Origin: Cellulomonadaceae bacterium
Lineage (GTDB): Bacteria; Actinomycetota; Actinomycetes; Actinomycetales; Cellulomonadaceae
DNA: 11,266 nt
Assembly (NCBI GenBank): GCA_031283115.1
Contig: JAITCK010000104.1
Span: 1-11,266, forward strand
Reading direction: 5' to 3'
Shown: piece after piece, positions 1 to 6,481 of the stretch
Numbering within the stretch: the stretch's first letter is position 1
How the letters are laid out: each line of letters opens with the position of its first letter
Program-made: the position numbers and the translations under genes
The notes under the pieces: model-generated
What the model saw: only the letters and a program-made list of their open reading frames with translations
What the model was told of the DNA's origin: nothing
Database searches by the model: none

Positions 1-11
1 AGAATCCGATC

Positions 12-821
12 ATGGCTATCGACGAACTCGCCACCGCCGCCCCCCTCATCCAGGGCGCTCCCGGCGCCGTTGACGCCCCCGGAACCTCCGGCACCTCCGC
101 CAAATGCGTGATGTCGGTCACCCCTGCCACCTCGGGCGACACGGGAGCCGACACTCACGGCACCTCCACTGCCCCCACCATCAGCCACGACTCCTACATG
201 CCCCCCGGCGTGGAACTCGTGTTCTGCCCCAAACGCCTCACCACTTTTGACGGTTTCACCGTGTCGGGCCGCGCCTGGGGTTCCGAGTTGGAGGGCGCTG
301 AGGTAGAAGTGAGCGTCTGTGGCGTAGTGCGCAACAGCCGTGTCACTGACGGCCTGTGGGCTGTCCGTTTTGAAAACAACGCCTTGGCCCGCCGCCACGC
401 AGGCGTGCGGTCTGTCACCGCCCGCGTCACCGACCACATGTTCAACACCGCCCAGGCCACCGCCTGGATCACCGTCGACGAGTTTGTTGACGGCTACGTG
501 CACTTGGACGCCTGGAGCACCATTGAAGGCCGCGACCCTGCCGCAGGCAAGCCCGGCATCCTGGTGACATCTGGCGAGTTGGGGCTAGGTACGCACGACC
601 TCAACCGTGAACTGGTCATCAACCTGGTTCGCGCCGACAATGAGAATGTTGTCGTGGCGACCGCCCACGTGGACAGCGGCTGGCACCACGGCGAATGGCG
701 GGCCAACCTTCCCTTGGATGGTGTCGCCCCCGGTTCTTACCGGGTACGCGCCCTTCTCACGGACACTGCCTGCCCCACCCTCACCCGCGTTGCCGCAGGC
801 CGCCCCTTCACCCTGGCCTAA
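12..821 (+). CDS. Hypothetical protein with two Ig-like beta-sandwich regions, possibly 5'-partial
   Basis: No family is recognised. Residues 1-60 are a low-complexity Ala/Gly/Thr/Pro linker. Residues about 62-155 (from PPGVELVFCPKRLTTFDGF to TAWITVDEF) and 158-269 look like two beta-sandwich domains: alternating hydrophobic strands, VSGRAWG, VRSVTARVTD, and a final SYRVRALLTD typical of Ig-like or fibronectin-like folds. There is no signal peptide or membrane segment in the visible part. The ATG at 12 has only 11 bases before it and no recognisable ribosome site, and the frame stays open to the window edge. The gene may therefore start further upstream and this may be the C-terminal part of a larger surface protein. 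It ends in TAA at 819-821 and is followed by 213 non-coding bases. Coding status is well supported by GC-rich third positions over 269 codons. Function is unknown; an extracellular adhesive or structural role is a guess from neighbours. Confidence 0.75.
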   Translation: MAIDELATAAPLIQGAPGAVDAPGTSGTSAKCVMSVTPATSGDTGADTHGTSTAPTISHDSYMPPGVELVFCPKRLTTFDGFTVSGRAWGSELEGAEVEVSVCGVVRNSRVTDGLWAVRFENNALARRHAGVRSVTARVTDHMFNTAQATAWITVDEFVDGYVHLDAWSTIEGRDPAAGKPGILVTSGELGLGTHDLNRELVINLVRADNENVVVATAHVDSGWHHGEWRANLPLDGVAPGSYRVRALLTDTACPTLTRVAAGRPFTLA

Positions 822-845
822 AAGCCTCACAACGCTGCAGGGCAC

Positions 846-864
846 AGCCTCAACACGCGAGGCT
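846..864 (+). terminator. Possible terminator hairpin after gene 1
   Basis: AGCCTC (846-851) and GAGGCT (859-864) form a perfect 6-bp inverted repeat around a 7-base loop, 25 bases after the stop codon. No uridine run follows directly; the first T-rich stretch is at about 897-907. Weak candidate. The rest of 822-1034 holds the CRP-like palindrome described separately and no convincing -35/-10 pair. TTGACC at 947-952 lacks a good partner, and GATAAC at 1008-1013 lies 21 bases after TTTACA (981-986). Confidence 0.35.
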
Positions 865-872
865 AGGGCTTC

Positions 873-888
873 TGTGACTTCTGTCACG
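873..888 (+). promoter_or_regulatory. CRP/GlxR-like palindrome upstream of the collagen operon
   Basis: TGTGA (873-877), six bases, then TCACG (884-888) match the half-sites of the CRP-family consensus TGTGA-N6-TCACA at 9 of 10 positions. GlxR/Crp-type regulators are widespread in actinomycetes and bind such sites. The site lies about 147 bases upstream of the GTG of the next gene, at the head of the two-gene operon. The same bases can also fold into a GTGAC-TTCT-GTCAC hairpin followed by a T-rich stretch, so they could instead be part of a terminator of gene 1. Confidence 0.35.
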
Positions 889-1022
889 TCACGATCTGAT
901 TTCTTTTTACCCCTGCCTGCGTGCTCCACCTGCACAAACCACGCTATTGACCCACACTAAAAGGGTTCATTGCTGTCGTTTTTACACGCCTTACGTGTCT
1001 GACGAACGATAACTGGCTACGC

Positions 1023-1029
1023 AAGGAGG
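1023..1029 (+). promoter_or_regulatory. Ribosome binding site AAGGAGG deciding the GTG start at 1035
   Basis: A perfect anti-16S complement sits 5 bases before GTG at 1035. The ATG at 1030-1032 is out of frame and too close. The in-frame ATG at 1062 has no such site, so GTG is the best start. Confidence 0.85.
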
Positions 1030-1034
1030 ATGCC

Positions 1035-1628
1035 GTGGCTCCCGTCTTATCTCAACAGGCCATGCCTCTGCGGTGGAAAATAGTCAGCGTTGCAGCAATC
1101 GCCGTAGCCCTCGCCTCCCTGGGCCTACGTTTCACTGACACACCCCCCCCCGCTACCGGAGAGCACACATCGACGGTAAGCCTTGCCGGTGTGGCAGGGC
1201 TGCAACCGGGAGTCCCCAAAATCATTTCAGTTGCTGAACTGAAAGATCTCGCCACAGAACGTGGGCCCATTTATTGGGCTGGCGAACGCGACGACACCCA
1301 TATTGAAGCGACCGTCACGCCCGAAGGTGGCGTCTACGTGCGGTATTTGCCTGACACTGTCACCGCAGGTTCAGACGACCTCTACCTCACCGTCGGCACC
1401 TACGAATCGGTCGACGGGTATGACGCCCTCGCCGCAGCCAACGCTGATGAGGCTGACGTGGTTCTTGCGGAATCCGGCGCCATCATCACCACCTTCACGT
1501 CAGCACCCGATTCCACCTATTTCGCCTTCCCCAAAACGAGTTTCCAGGTTGAAGTCTTCTCCCCCGAATCCGGTCAGGCCCGGTCCATGACGGAGACGGG
1601 CGAGATCGTCCTCGTGCCGGGACAGTAG
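1035..1628 (+). CDS. Membrane-anchored protein with YVRYLP domain of unknown function
   Basis: A 197-residue protein. Residues 14-31 (WKIVSVAAIAVALASLGLRF region) form one hydrophobic segment, either an uncleaved N-terminal anchor or a signal peptide without a clear AxA site. The rest would be extracytoplasmic. The body contains PIYWAGERDDTHIEATVTPE, then GGVYVRYLPDTV, YLTVGTYESVDGYDAL, and TYFAFPKTSFQVEVFSPESG. From memory, this order (YWAG, VYVRYLP, LTVGTYP, AFPG, QVEVYDP) recurs in short uncharacterised membrane proteins of many actinomycetes; I know no assigned function. The stop TAG (1626-1628) overlaps the ribosome site of the collagen-like gene, so the two are almost certainly one operon and translationally coupled. 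That makes this a candidate accessory or anchoring partner of the collagen-like protein, by inference only. Confidence 0.85.
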   Translation: MAPVLSQQAMPLRWKIVSVAAIAVALASLGLRFTDTPPPATGEHTSTVSLAGVAGLQPGVPKIISVAELKDLATERGPIYWAGERDDTHIEATVTPEGGVYVRYLPDTVTAGSDDLYLTVGTYESVDGYDALAAANADEADVVLAESGAIITTFTSAPDSTYFAFPKTSFQVEVFSPESGQARSMTETGEIVLVPGQ

Positions 1629-1637
1629 GGGCTTGCG

Positions 1638-4019
1638 ATGAAGATCCGTATGCGGGCCTCGACGCAAAAATCCCTGTCCGCGTTGGCGTTGGCAGGTGTC
1701 ATCACCGGCACCGCCGTGTCCGGTGCTGTTGCTTCTGAGGGTGTGAGTGCAGGTCTCGAAGGCACCATCGCTACCGCCGATGACGCCCCGGTTCGCGGAC
1801 CCAACGGCCCCTGGATGCCGTCTTTGCGCCCCGGAATCATGGGGCCACGAATCGGTGGCGGGTTCGGATTATCTGATGCCGCCATCGGTGCCCCTGGTGC
1901 ACCCGGAACTATCGGCGCCGTTGCCGCTGAGCAACGTGGCGAGCCTACTGACACTGGCTCATCCGCTGGGGCCATGGGGCCACAAGGCAGTGCTGGCGCC
2001 AATGGTGTGCATGGGTCACCTGGGGTGATAGGGCCGCAGGGTGCTGCCGGTCTTGCCGGGCCGACAGGGCCTGCCGGGGCACCTGGCCTCGCCGGAGTTT
2101 CTGGCCCGCAAGGTGCGAAGGGGACAGCTGGCCCTCAAGGTAAGACGGGCGCGACCGGCGCCCAAGGCACCCAAGGGGCCGACGGTTCATCAACACTGGT
2201 GGGGCCGCAAGGCCCCCAAGGTGTGGTCGGCACGCCGGGCTCCCAAGGGGCGACGGGCGCGACCGGTGCCCAAGGCACCCAAGGCCAGGCAGGCTCCCAA
2301 GGCTCTGCCGGCAGTGCAGGCCCCCAGGGCTCGCAGGGAGCCCCCGGCAACCAGGGATCTGCTGGTGCCAACGGCGTGCAGGGAGCAGCCGGAATAACCG
2401 GGGCAACAGGTGCAACGGGTGCAACAGGTGCGACCGGTCCAGAAGGCCCGGCTGGTGTGCAAGGCCCAGCGGGTGCAGCTGGGCCCCAAGGCGCTGTCGG
2501 CCCGCAAGGTGACAGCGGCGCGCAAGGTTCCACCGGGGCGGCTGGCTCGCAAGGCCCACAAGGCACCCAAGGCTCTACTGGTGCATCCGGCCCCCAAGGC
2601 GCTGTTGGTGCTGCGGGTGCAGCAGGTGAGACAGGAGCGACGGGTGCCACTGGCCCGCAGGGGCCGCAAGGCTTCCAAGGAGACCAGGGATCTACTGGCG
2701 AGGCAGGGGCTACCGGTGCGCAAGGTGCTGAAGGCTCCCAAGGCCCTCAAGGTTTCCAAGGTGGTCAAGGGATTGCAGGGGAACAAGGCCCCCAAGGGGC
2801 ACCCGGCGTAGCGGGCGCCCAGGGGCCGCAGGGTCCTGGCGAGACAGGCGACCCTGGATTCCAGGGTGCCCAAGGGGCCGACGGATCGCAAGGCACCCAG
2901 GGCGCACAAGGTGTGCAAGGGCCGCAAGGCCCACAAGGCTTGACCGGCTCTCAAGGCTCCCAGGGCGCTGCCGGAACCGATGGGGTCGACGGAACGTCGG
3001 GCGCTGCCGGAGTGTCTGGTCCGCAGGGCCCCACCGGGCAGCAGGGTGACACCGGAGTGGCTGGCCCGCAAGGCGCCGCAGGCTCGCAGGGTCCACAAGG
3101 TGCCCAGGGGTCGCAGGGGCTCACCGGCGCGGTCGGCGACACTGGCGAGCAAGGCGCCGCGGGTTCGCAAGGCAGCCAAGGTTCCCAGGGCGCAGCTGGC
3201 TCGCAAGGCCCGCAAGGTTTCCAGGGCGCGACGGGTGCCCAGGGACCGCAAGGCGCCCAAGGTGCTACTGGCGATCAAGGCCCGCAGGGCACCCAAGGTC
3301 CGGCTGGGACTCAGGGCCCGCAAGGGGTTCAAGGTGGGTCTGGTACGCAAGGCCCGCAGGGGTTTATTGGCTCGACGGGAACCCAGGGTGCGCAGGGGGT
3401 TCAAGGCACCGTCGGCACTCAGGGGGCTTCCGGTTCGCAGGGTTCTGCTGGGGCGCAGGGCACTCAGGGGTCTCAGGGCGCACCGGGCACGCAGGGGGCT
3501 GTTGGCGCCCAAGGCTCCCAGGGCGCTCAGGGTGCGCAAGGCGCCCAAGGCTCTTTGAAGGCGTTTGCCCGCTTCCACAGTTCGGCGGAACAGGCCCTGC
3601 TGGCGGTGAACCCGCAGAACACTCCCGTCATTTTGGGTACACAGGTGGCTAATACGAATCCTTCGGTCATCTCGAACGCTGCGGGTTCGGCAACCATCAC
3701 CTTGGCTGCCGGGGGCATCTACTACTTGGAGGGCAATGCCGGCGCATCGGCGGGGGCTGGTCAGGGTTTCCACACGTATGCCTTTTACAACCAGACCACA
3801 TCGACGTTCATCGGTTCGATGGGCAGTCACGCGGCAGGAACGTCCACTTTCGGGAACTCCAACCCGGTCGGCCCGGCAACAGCGGTTGTCAACACAACAG
3901 GTGGCGCCGTGACAGTAACGTTGAGTATCACCGCCGTCCAGACCAACTCCTCTATCAACCAGCTGCCCGACGGCGCCCAGGGCGGACAGTCCTGGGTCAC
4001 CGTCATGCAGGTGGGCTAA
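1638..4019 (+). CDS. Secreted collagen-like protein with C-terminal globular head
   Basis: A 793-residue protein. Residues 1-32 are a Sec signal peptide: basic start, hydrophobic core [16 protein letters not shown], and AVA at 30-32 before the likely cut. Residues 33-110 are a non-repetitive, Gly/Pro-containing stretch. Residues 111-640 are about 177 Gly-X-Y triplets, dominated by [12 protein letters not shown] and GAT. Gln is extremely common in the Y position, and the few charged residues are mostly acidic, with Lys only near the N-terminal end. There are two flaws: TLV replaces a Gly triplet at 186-188, and one residue is missing at GP/GET (399-401). Residues about 641-793 form a beta-rich head ([47 protein letters not shown]) resembling C1q/TNF-like or BclA-type heads that nucleate collagen trimers. 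There is no LPXTG motif or transmembrane anchor, so it is secreted or held by partners. AGGGG at 1627-1631 precedes the ATG by 6 bases; ATG at 1650 is an alternative. Collagen-like identity is certain; the role (adhesion, matrix) is inferred. Confidence 0.95.
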   Translation: MKIRMRASTQKSLSALALAGVITGTAVSGAVASEGVSAGLEGTIATADDAPVRGPNGPWMPSLRPGIMGPRIGGGFGLSDAAIGAPGAPGTIGAVAAEQRGEPTDTGSSAGAMGPQGSAGANGVHGSPGVIGPQGAAGLAGPTGPAGAPGLAGVSGPQGAKGTAGPQGKTGATGAQGTQGADGSSTLVGPQGPQGVVGTPGSQGATGATGAQGTQGQAGSQGSAGSAGPQGSQGAPGNQGSAGANGVQGAAGITGATGATGATGATGPEGPAGVQGPAGAAGPQGAVGPQGDSGAQGSTGAAGSQGPQGTQGSTGASGPQGAVGAAGAAGETGATGATGPQGPQGFQGDQGSTGEAGATGAQGAEGSQGPQGFQGGQGIAGEQGPQGAPGVAGAQGPQGPGETGDPGFQGAQGADGSQGTQGAQGVQGPQGPQGLTGSQGSQGAAGTDGVDGTSGAAGVSGPQGPTGQQGDTGVAGPQGAAGSQGPQGAQGSQGLTGAVGDTGEQGAAGSQGSQGSQGAAGSQGPQGFQGATGAQGPQGAQGATGDQGPQGTQGPAGTQGPQGVQGGSGTQGPQGFIGSTGTQGAQGVQGTVGTQGASGSQGSAGAQGTQGSQGAPGTQGAVGAQGSQGAQGAQGAQGSLKAFARFHSSAEQALLAVNPQNTPVILGTQVANTNPSVISNAAGSATITLAAGGIYYLEGNAGASAGAGQGFHTYAFYNQTTSTFIGSMGSHAAGTSTFGNSNPVGPATAVVNTTGGAVTVTLSITAVQTNSSINQLPDGAQGGQSWVTVMQVG
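1968..3557 (+). repeat. Gly-X-Y collagen repeat tract, about 177 triplets
   Basis: This is a 9-bp-periodic coding tract in which every third codon is GGN. Recurrent words are CAAGG and CAGGG, from Gln-Gly pairs. Pro appears mostly as GPQ. Register is broken once by TLV without a phase change (2193-2201) and once by loss of one codon just before 2838. The periodic codons leave other frames almost free of stops, which produces long spurious reading frames on both strands. Confidence 0.95.
2400..2435 (+). repeat. Four tandem 9-bp GAT units inside the collagen tract
   Basis: Near-identical units of the type GGTGCAACG follow each other and encode GAT four times, from residue 255. They are more alike at the DNA level than neighbouring triplets, which suggests recent slippage expansion. 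Confidence 0.7.
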
Positions 4020-4275
4020 GCAGGAGTCCCCGCCAGTCTCAGCATTGCTGGTGTTGGGACTAGTAGTTGGCACACTAGTTGTCGGGATGAGGGTGCGGCC
4101 AGGGCAGGGGATGGTGGTGGTGGGCTAGGCGGTGCAGGTTTGGCCTGCCCAGTCAGGCTGCGGCAGGACATAGCATACGGTGATGACGCGGACGGATCCG
4201 ATGCCCATATTGTGACAAACTCGTACCCCCCTCCCACGGTGGATATCCGCGATTTTTCGGGCGGATTGGGGGATT
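4020..4275. other. Intergenic region with hairpins between collagen-like gene and gene 4
   Basis: Three dyads are visible. ACTAGT occurs at 4059-4064 and 4074-4079 as a 6-bp inverted repeat with a 9-base loop, 40 bases after the collagen stop and without a T run: a weak terminator or operator. GCAGG (4134-4138) can pair with CCTGC (4144-4148), while CCTGCC (4144-4149) can instead pair with GGCAGG (4162-4167); the two are mutually exclusive. GGATATCC at 4241-4248 is an 8-bp palindrome. TTGTGA at 4210-4215 resembles a -35 box but has no -10 at normal spacing. I see no convincing promoter and no small gene. Confidence 0.4.
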
Positions 4276-5187
4276 ATGGTGTTGATGAAATCTCTCGGTT
4301 CTCAGCGCTGGCACCGTGCCGCCCCCCGTGGACGGCACGCAAGTTCGCGCGCCAACACTAGGCCGAGAACCATCATCCACCGGGTCACCCACCGCAAACC
4401 CGTGCATGGCATCTACAAGGTTGCCGCCTACTTGGGCGCTGCCGCCCTGCTCATCCTCGGTGGGGAAAGTTCGATGGCCCTCTGGACGCGCACGTTCACG
4501 CCCGAACAAGGGCCTTCCGCGTTGACGACCGGCGCGTTGACGGCCAGCAATCCGGCCTGCGACGGCTGGACGTATTCCAACACCGTCCCGGCGGGTACGC
4601 CGGGCGCTAACGGCACGGCCGTGACCGTCGTCATCCCCGGGGACACCATCACCAATACGTGTCACCTGTATCTCACCGTGCAGGGCGACCACCTGTCTGT
4701 CGGCACATCCGTGACTAACCCGACGTGGAAGTCGGCCTACTGGCTTGCCGGAACGGCAACGAACGTGTCCGCACCGACCACCTCGTGGGTGATGACAATG
4801 CAGGGTCCCGGCACGCTGGACTCCACGCAGAAACCGCCCGTCTTTACTGCGGACGAGGGGGCCGCCTCCCTCACGCCCATCGGCTCGACGAAGGTGTCGA
4901 CGACGGCAGGTACAACGGCGGCCACCATCACGACGGCTGGCACCACGGCAACATCGACGCCTGCCCTGTCTGGCTCGACAGCCACTGTCCCCGGCGGAAC
5001 CTACCTGGTGAGTGTCGTGTTGACGTCAACATTCCCCTACAGCGGGGGCGTATCGGCCCCACTGGCGGCCAGCGGGGCCAACAACAGGACACAGTCGGCC
5101 ACGGATGGCTCTGTGCTCACTCAGGCCTCCCTCAACACCTTCTCCATCGCCTTCACCCAGCTGCCAACCACCGCCAACCCCAACTAG
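4276..5187 (+). CDS. Alternate-type (SipW-like) signal-peptide exported protein, RER_14450-like
   Basis: A 303-residue protein. Residues 1-45 are basic. Residues 46-70 (IYKVAAYLGAAALLILGG, then SSMALW) match the alternate-type signal peptide of actinobacterial RER_14450-family exported proteins, which typically have GG..G..AxW at the hydrophobic end and are thought to be cut by a SipW-like peptidase. The mature part contains VVIPGDTITNTCHLYLTVQG (118-137), whose PGDT-turn and strand recall TasA/camelysin-type beta domains, and then a Thr/Ala-rich stretch at about 205-235. Cys95 and Cys129 could form a disulfide. Start choice is uncertain: the G-rich run 4268-4273 sits 2 bases before ATG 4276, 5 before GTG 4279 and 11 before ATG 4285, all in frame. 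It lies alone on the plus strand facing the SipW-type cluster. The family call rests on the signal and PGDT motifs from memory; function is unknown, probably a surface structural protein. Confidence 0.82.
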   Translation: MVLMKSLGSQRWHRAAPRGRHASSRANTRPRTIIHRVTHRKPVHGIYKVAAYLGAAALLILGGESSMALWTRTFTPEQGPSALTTGALTASNPACDGWTYSNTVPAGTPGANGTAVTVVIPGDTITNTCHLYLTVQGDHLSVGTSVTNPTWKSAYWLAGTATNVSAPTTSWVMTMQGPGTLDSTQKPPVFTADEGAASLTPIGSTKVSTTAGTTAATITTAGTTATSTPALSGSTATVPGGTYLVSVVLTSTFPYSGGVSAPLAASGANNRTQSATDGSVLTQASLNTFSIAFTQLPTTANPN

Positions 5188-5199
5188 GTTTTGCGGCGT

Positions 5200-5389
5200 A
5201 TCACCGTGGGGCTGGCTCGGGTTCTCTGCTCGACATTTCGTGCACGGTGTGTGAAATTGGTGCGGAAAACGGGGTGAGAAACCACAATCCCCGCCGGTGT
5301 CGTGCACTACGCATGAAAACACGGCGGGGGGGGGAGGGGTGCAGCAGGGCAGGGAGTGGAGATGAGGCATCACCGTGGGACTGGCTCAG
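5200..5389. repeat. 21-bp near-direct repeat in the convergent intergenic region
   Basis: The copies at 5200-5220 and 5369-5389 agree at 19 of 21 positions (core ATCACCGTGGG, then CTGGCTC) and lie 169 bases apart. They flank the GC-rich hairpin between the two converging gene sets. The first copy's CACCGTG (5202-5208) also pairs with CACGGTG (5243-5249). No gene is visible in 5188-5473. The repeat could be a relic of duplication, or part of a small mobile or attachment element; the sequence does not decide. Confidence 0.6.
5289..5329. terminator. GC-rich hairpin between converging operons, probable terminator
   Basis: CCCCGCCG at 5289-5296 and CGGCGGGG at 5322-5329 form a perfect 8-bp stem. 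Beyond one bulged G (5297), TGT (5298-5300) and ACA (5319-5321) add three more pairs. The loop is 18 bases. On the plus strand it lies 101 bases after gene 4; on the minus strand it follows gene 8 and runs into ATTGTGGTTTC, a weak T-rich tail. Position and symmetry suggest a bidirectional terminator of the U-poor kind common in actinomycetes. Confidence 0.5.
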
Positions 5390-5473
5390 GCAACCCGACC
5401 TGTCCGCTGCTCACCGAGACTCGCAGTGCCACATCAGGCCAGGCATGTGCGGGTTCGTGGGCGCAGGTGCGGT

Positions 5474-6481
5474 TTAGAAGGAGCAGGAGGTGCCGGGTGC
5501 ACAGATTGTGCAGGAGTTGACGACCTTCCATGTGGTGGTTCCGCCGATGCCAAGAATGCCGCCCGACGTGCTAGAGGTGACGTTCTGCTGCCAGGCGACT
5601 GTCTGCGTTGCTGACACCCAACCGCCGGGGCCGACAGCCTGGACGGTGGTGGTTCCTTTGGTGGTGCGACCGTTCACGGTTGCAGCGTAATTGTGGTACC
5701 AGGCAATGCCGGAGGTCTGATTGTTGAGGCTGTACGTGGACGTTTGCCCGCTTGTTGGCCCCTTGGGTGAGGTGTCTCCGGCGGGAACGCCAGTGGTCGA
5801 GCCGTTGGCGGCCGGAGGAACCAGGGTGATGCCGTAAGAGTTCACCGACACGGTGCCCGAACTGCTCGTAATCTGATTGACCGTGCCGTTGTAAATGACA
5901 TTCATTTTGCTACCGGCAGCGTAACTGCTGCCTTGTGGCGGGGTGCCGCTTGCTGACCCTGTCCCAGCGTTGTCCAACCAGTCGGTAGTAGCTTGACCGG
6001 CGCTTCCGTTATCCGAACTCATGGTCAGCGTCACCACATAATGGTCGACATTGGCTGGTGTGCTCCCCCAATAGATAGCAAAGGGCCCGAAGTTGGGAAA
6101 ACTCGATATGAGTTGATTGCTGCTCGTGGTTGTCAGACCTGACGGTACCGTCCCGCTGCCGTTTGTGCCGTCGCAGACACCGCCAACAATCGCTGGTATG
6201 GCAGGGGCCGCAGCGATGTTGACAGAACCGGAGTTGATGGTGCCGATATCGGTGTTCCCAGAACTTCCCGTCACAACAAGGGCGACGTCCTGGCTGCCGG
6301 GCTGCAGCACCGCATCACCACCGACGCCAGCGGCGACAGTCAGCGCAAGCAGTCCAGCGCCAAGCAGCAGCGGGCGGCGGGGCAAGCGGGCAGCGCGCTG
6401 CCCGTCCGGCCGCACCACAGAGCCCACCAGCGCATCAACTCGCGCCGGGCGGTTACTTAGGTCTACAAGCCTCATCCTCAT
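5474..6481 (-). CDS. Exported or anchored protein with one GPGGW (G) module
   Basis: A 335-residue protein. The frame runs back to 6574, but ATG at 6481-6479 is chosen because it overlaps the TGA of the preceding gene as ATGA; ATG at 6475-6473 is a second in-frame option. Residues 1-36 are basic, and 37-55 (PLLLGAGLLALTVAAGVGG) are hydrophobic, a signal peptide or anchor. The mature part is one G module: Cys103, FAIYWGSTPANVDHYVVTLT (134-153), TDWLDN (166-171), IAWYHNYAATVNG, then VQAVGPGGWVS (280-290) and a Cys cluster at 324, 327 and 333 near the C-terminus. The strand pattern W...VDHYxVxLT...VxAVGPGGW resembles fibronectin type III domains with inserts. The same module occurs twice in the preceding gene, so the two proteins are paralogous parts of one system. 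It is the last gene of the minus-strand cluster. Function unknown; extracellular structural or adhesive role inferred. Confidence 0.87.
   Translation of the reverse strand: MRMRLVDLSNRPARVDALVGSVVRPDGQRAARLPRRPLLLGAGLLALTVAAGVGGDAVLQPGSQDVALVVTGSSGNTDIGTINSGSVNIAAAPAIPAIVGGVCDGTNGSGTVPSGLTTTSSNQLISSFPNFGPFAIYWGSTPANVDHYVVTLTMSSDNGSAGQATTDWLDNAGTGSASGTPPQGSSYAAGSKMNVIYNGTVNQITSSSGTVSVNSYGITLVPPAANGSTTGVPAGDTSPKGPTSGQTSTYSLNNQTSGIAWYHNYAATVNGRTTKGTTTVQAVGPGGWVSATQTVAWQQNVTSSTSGGILGIGGTTTWKVVNSCTICAPGTSCSF

Noticed and set aside
947..1013. Sigma-70-type promoter for the gene at 1035
   Set aside because: TTGACC (947-952) has no acceptable -10 at 16-18 bases, and TTTACA (981-986) is 21 bases from GATAAC; neither pair is good enough to call.
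1968..3557. CRISPR array or non-coding satellite, suggested by the dense short repeats
   Set aside because: The repeats are degenerate 9-bp coding units in one frame with no constant spacer and repeat lengths. They translate to Gly-X-Y.
1945..3558. Several other long frames on both strands over the collagen tract
   Set aside because: They are extremely biased, repeat-derived sequences (Arg/Ala/Lys/Pro or Pro/Ala/Val rich) caused by the same codon periodicity.
2190..4073. 627-residue open frame antisense to the collagen-like gene
   Set aside because: Its composition (Leu, Arg, Thr, Ala, Cys, Gly in a period of three) mirrors the GGN-periodic sense strand. It has no domain, signal or ribosome site. 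Periodic Gly codons remove stops from this frame.
4725..5477. 250-residue plus-strand frame overlapping gene 4 and the convergent gap
   Set aside because: It is an out-of-frame shadow with irregular His/Arg-rich composition that runs through the hairpin and repeat region.
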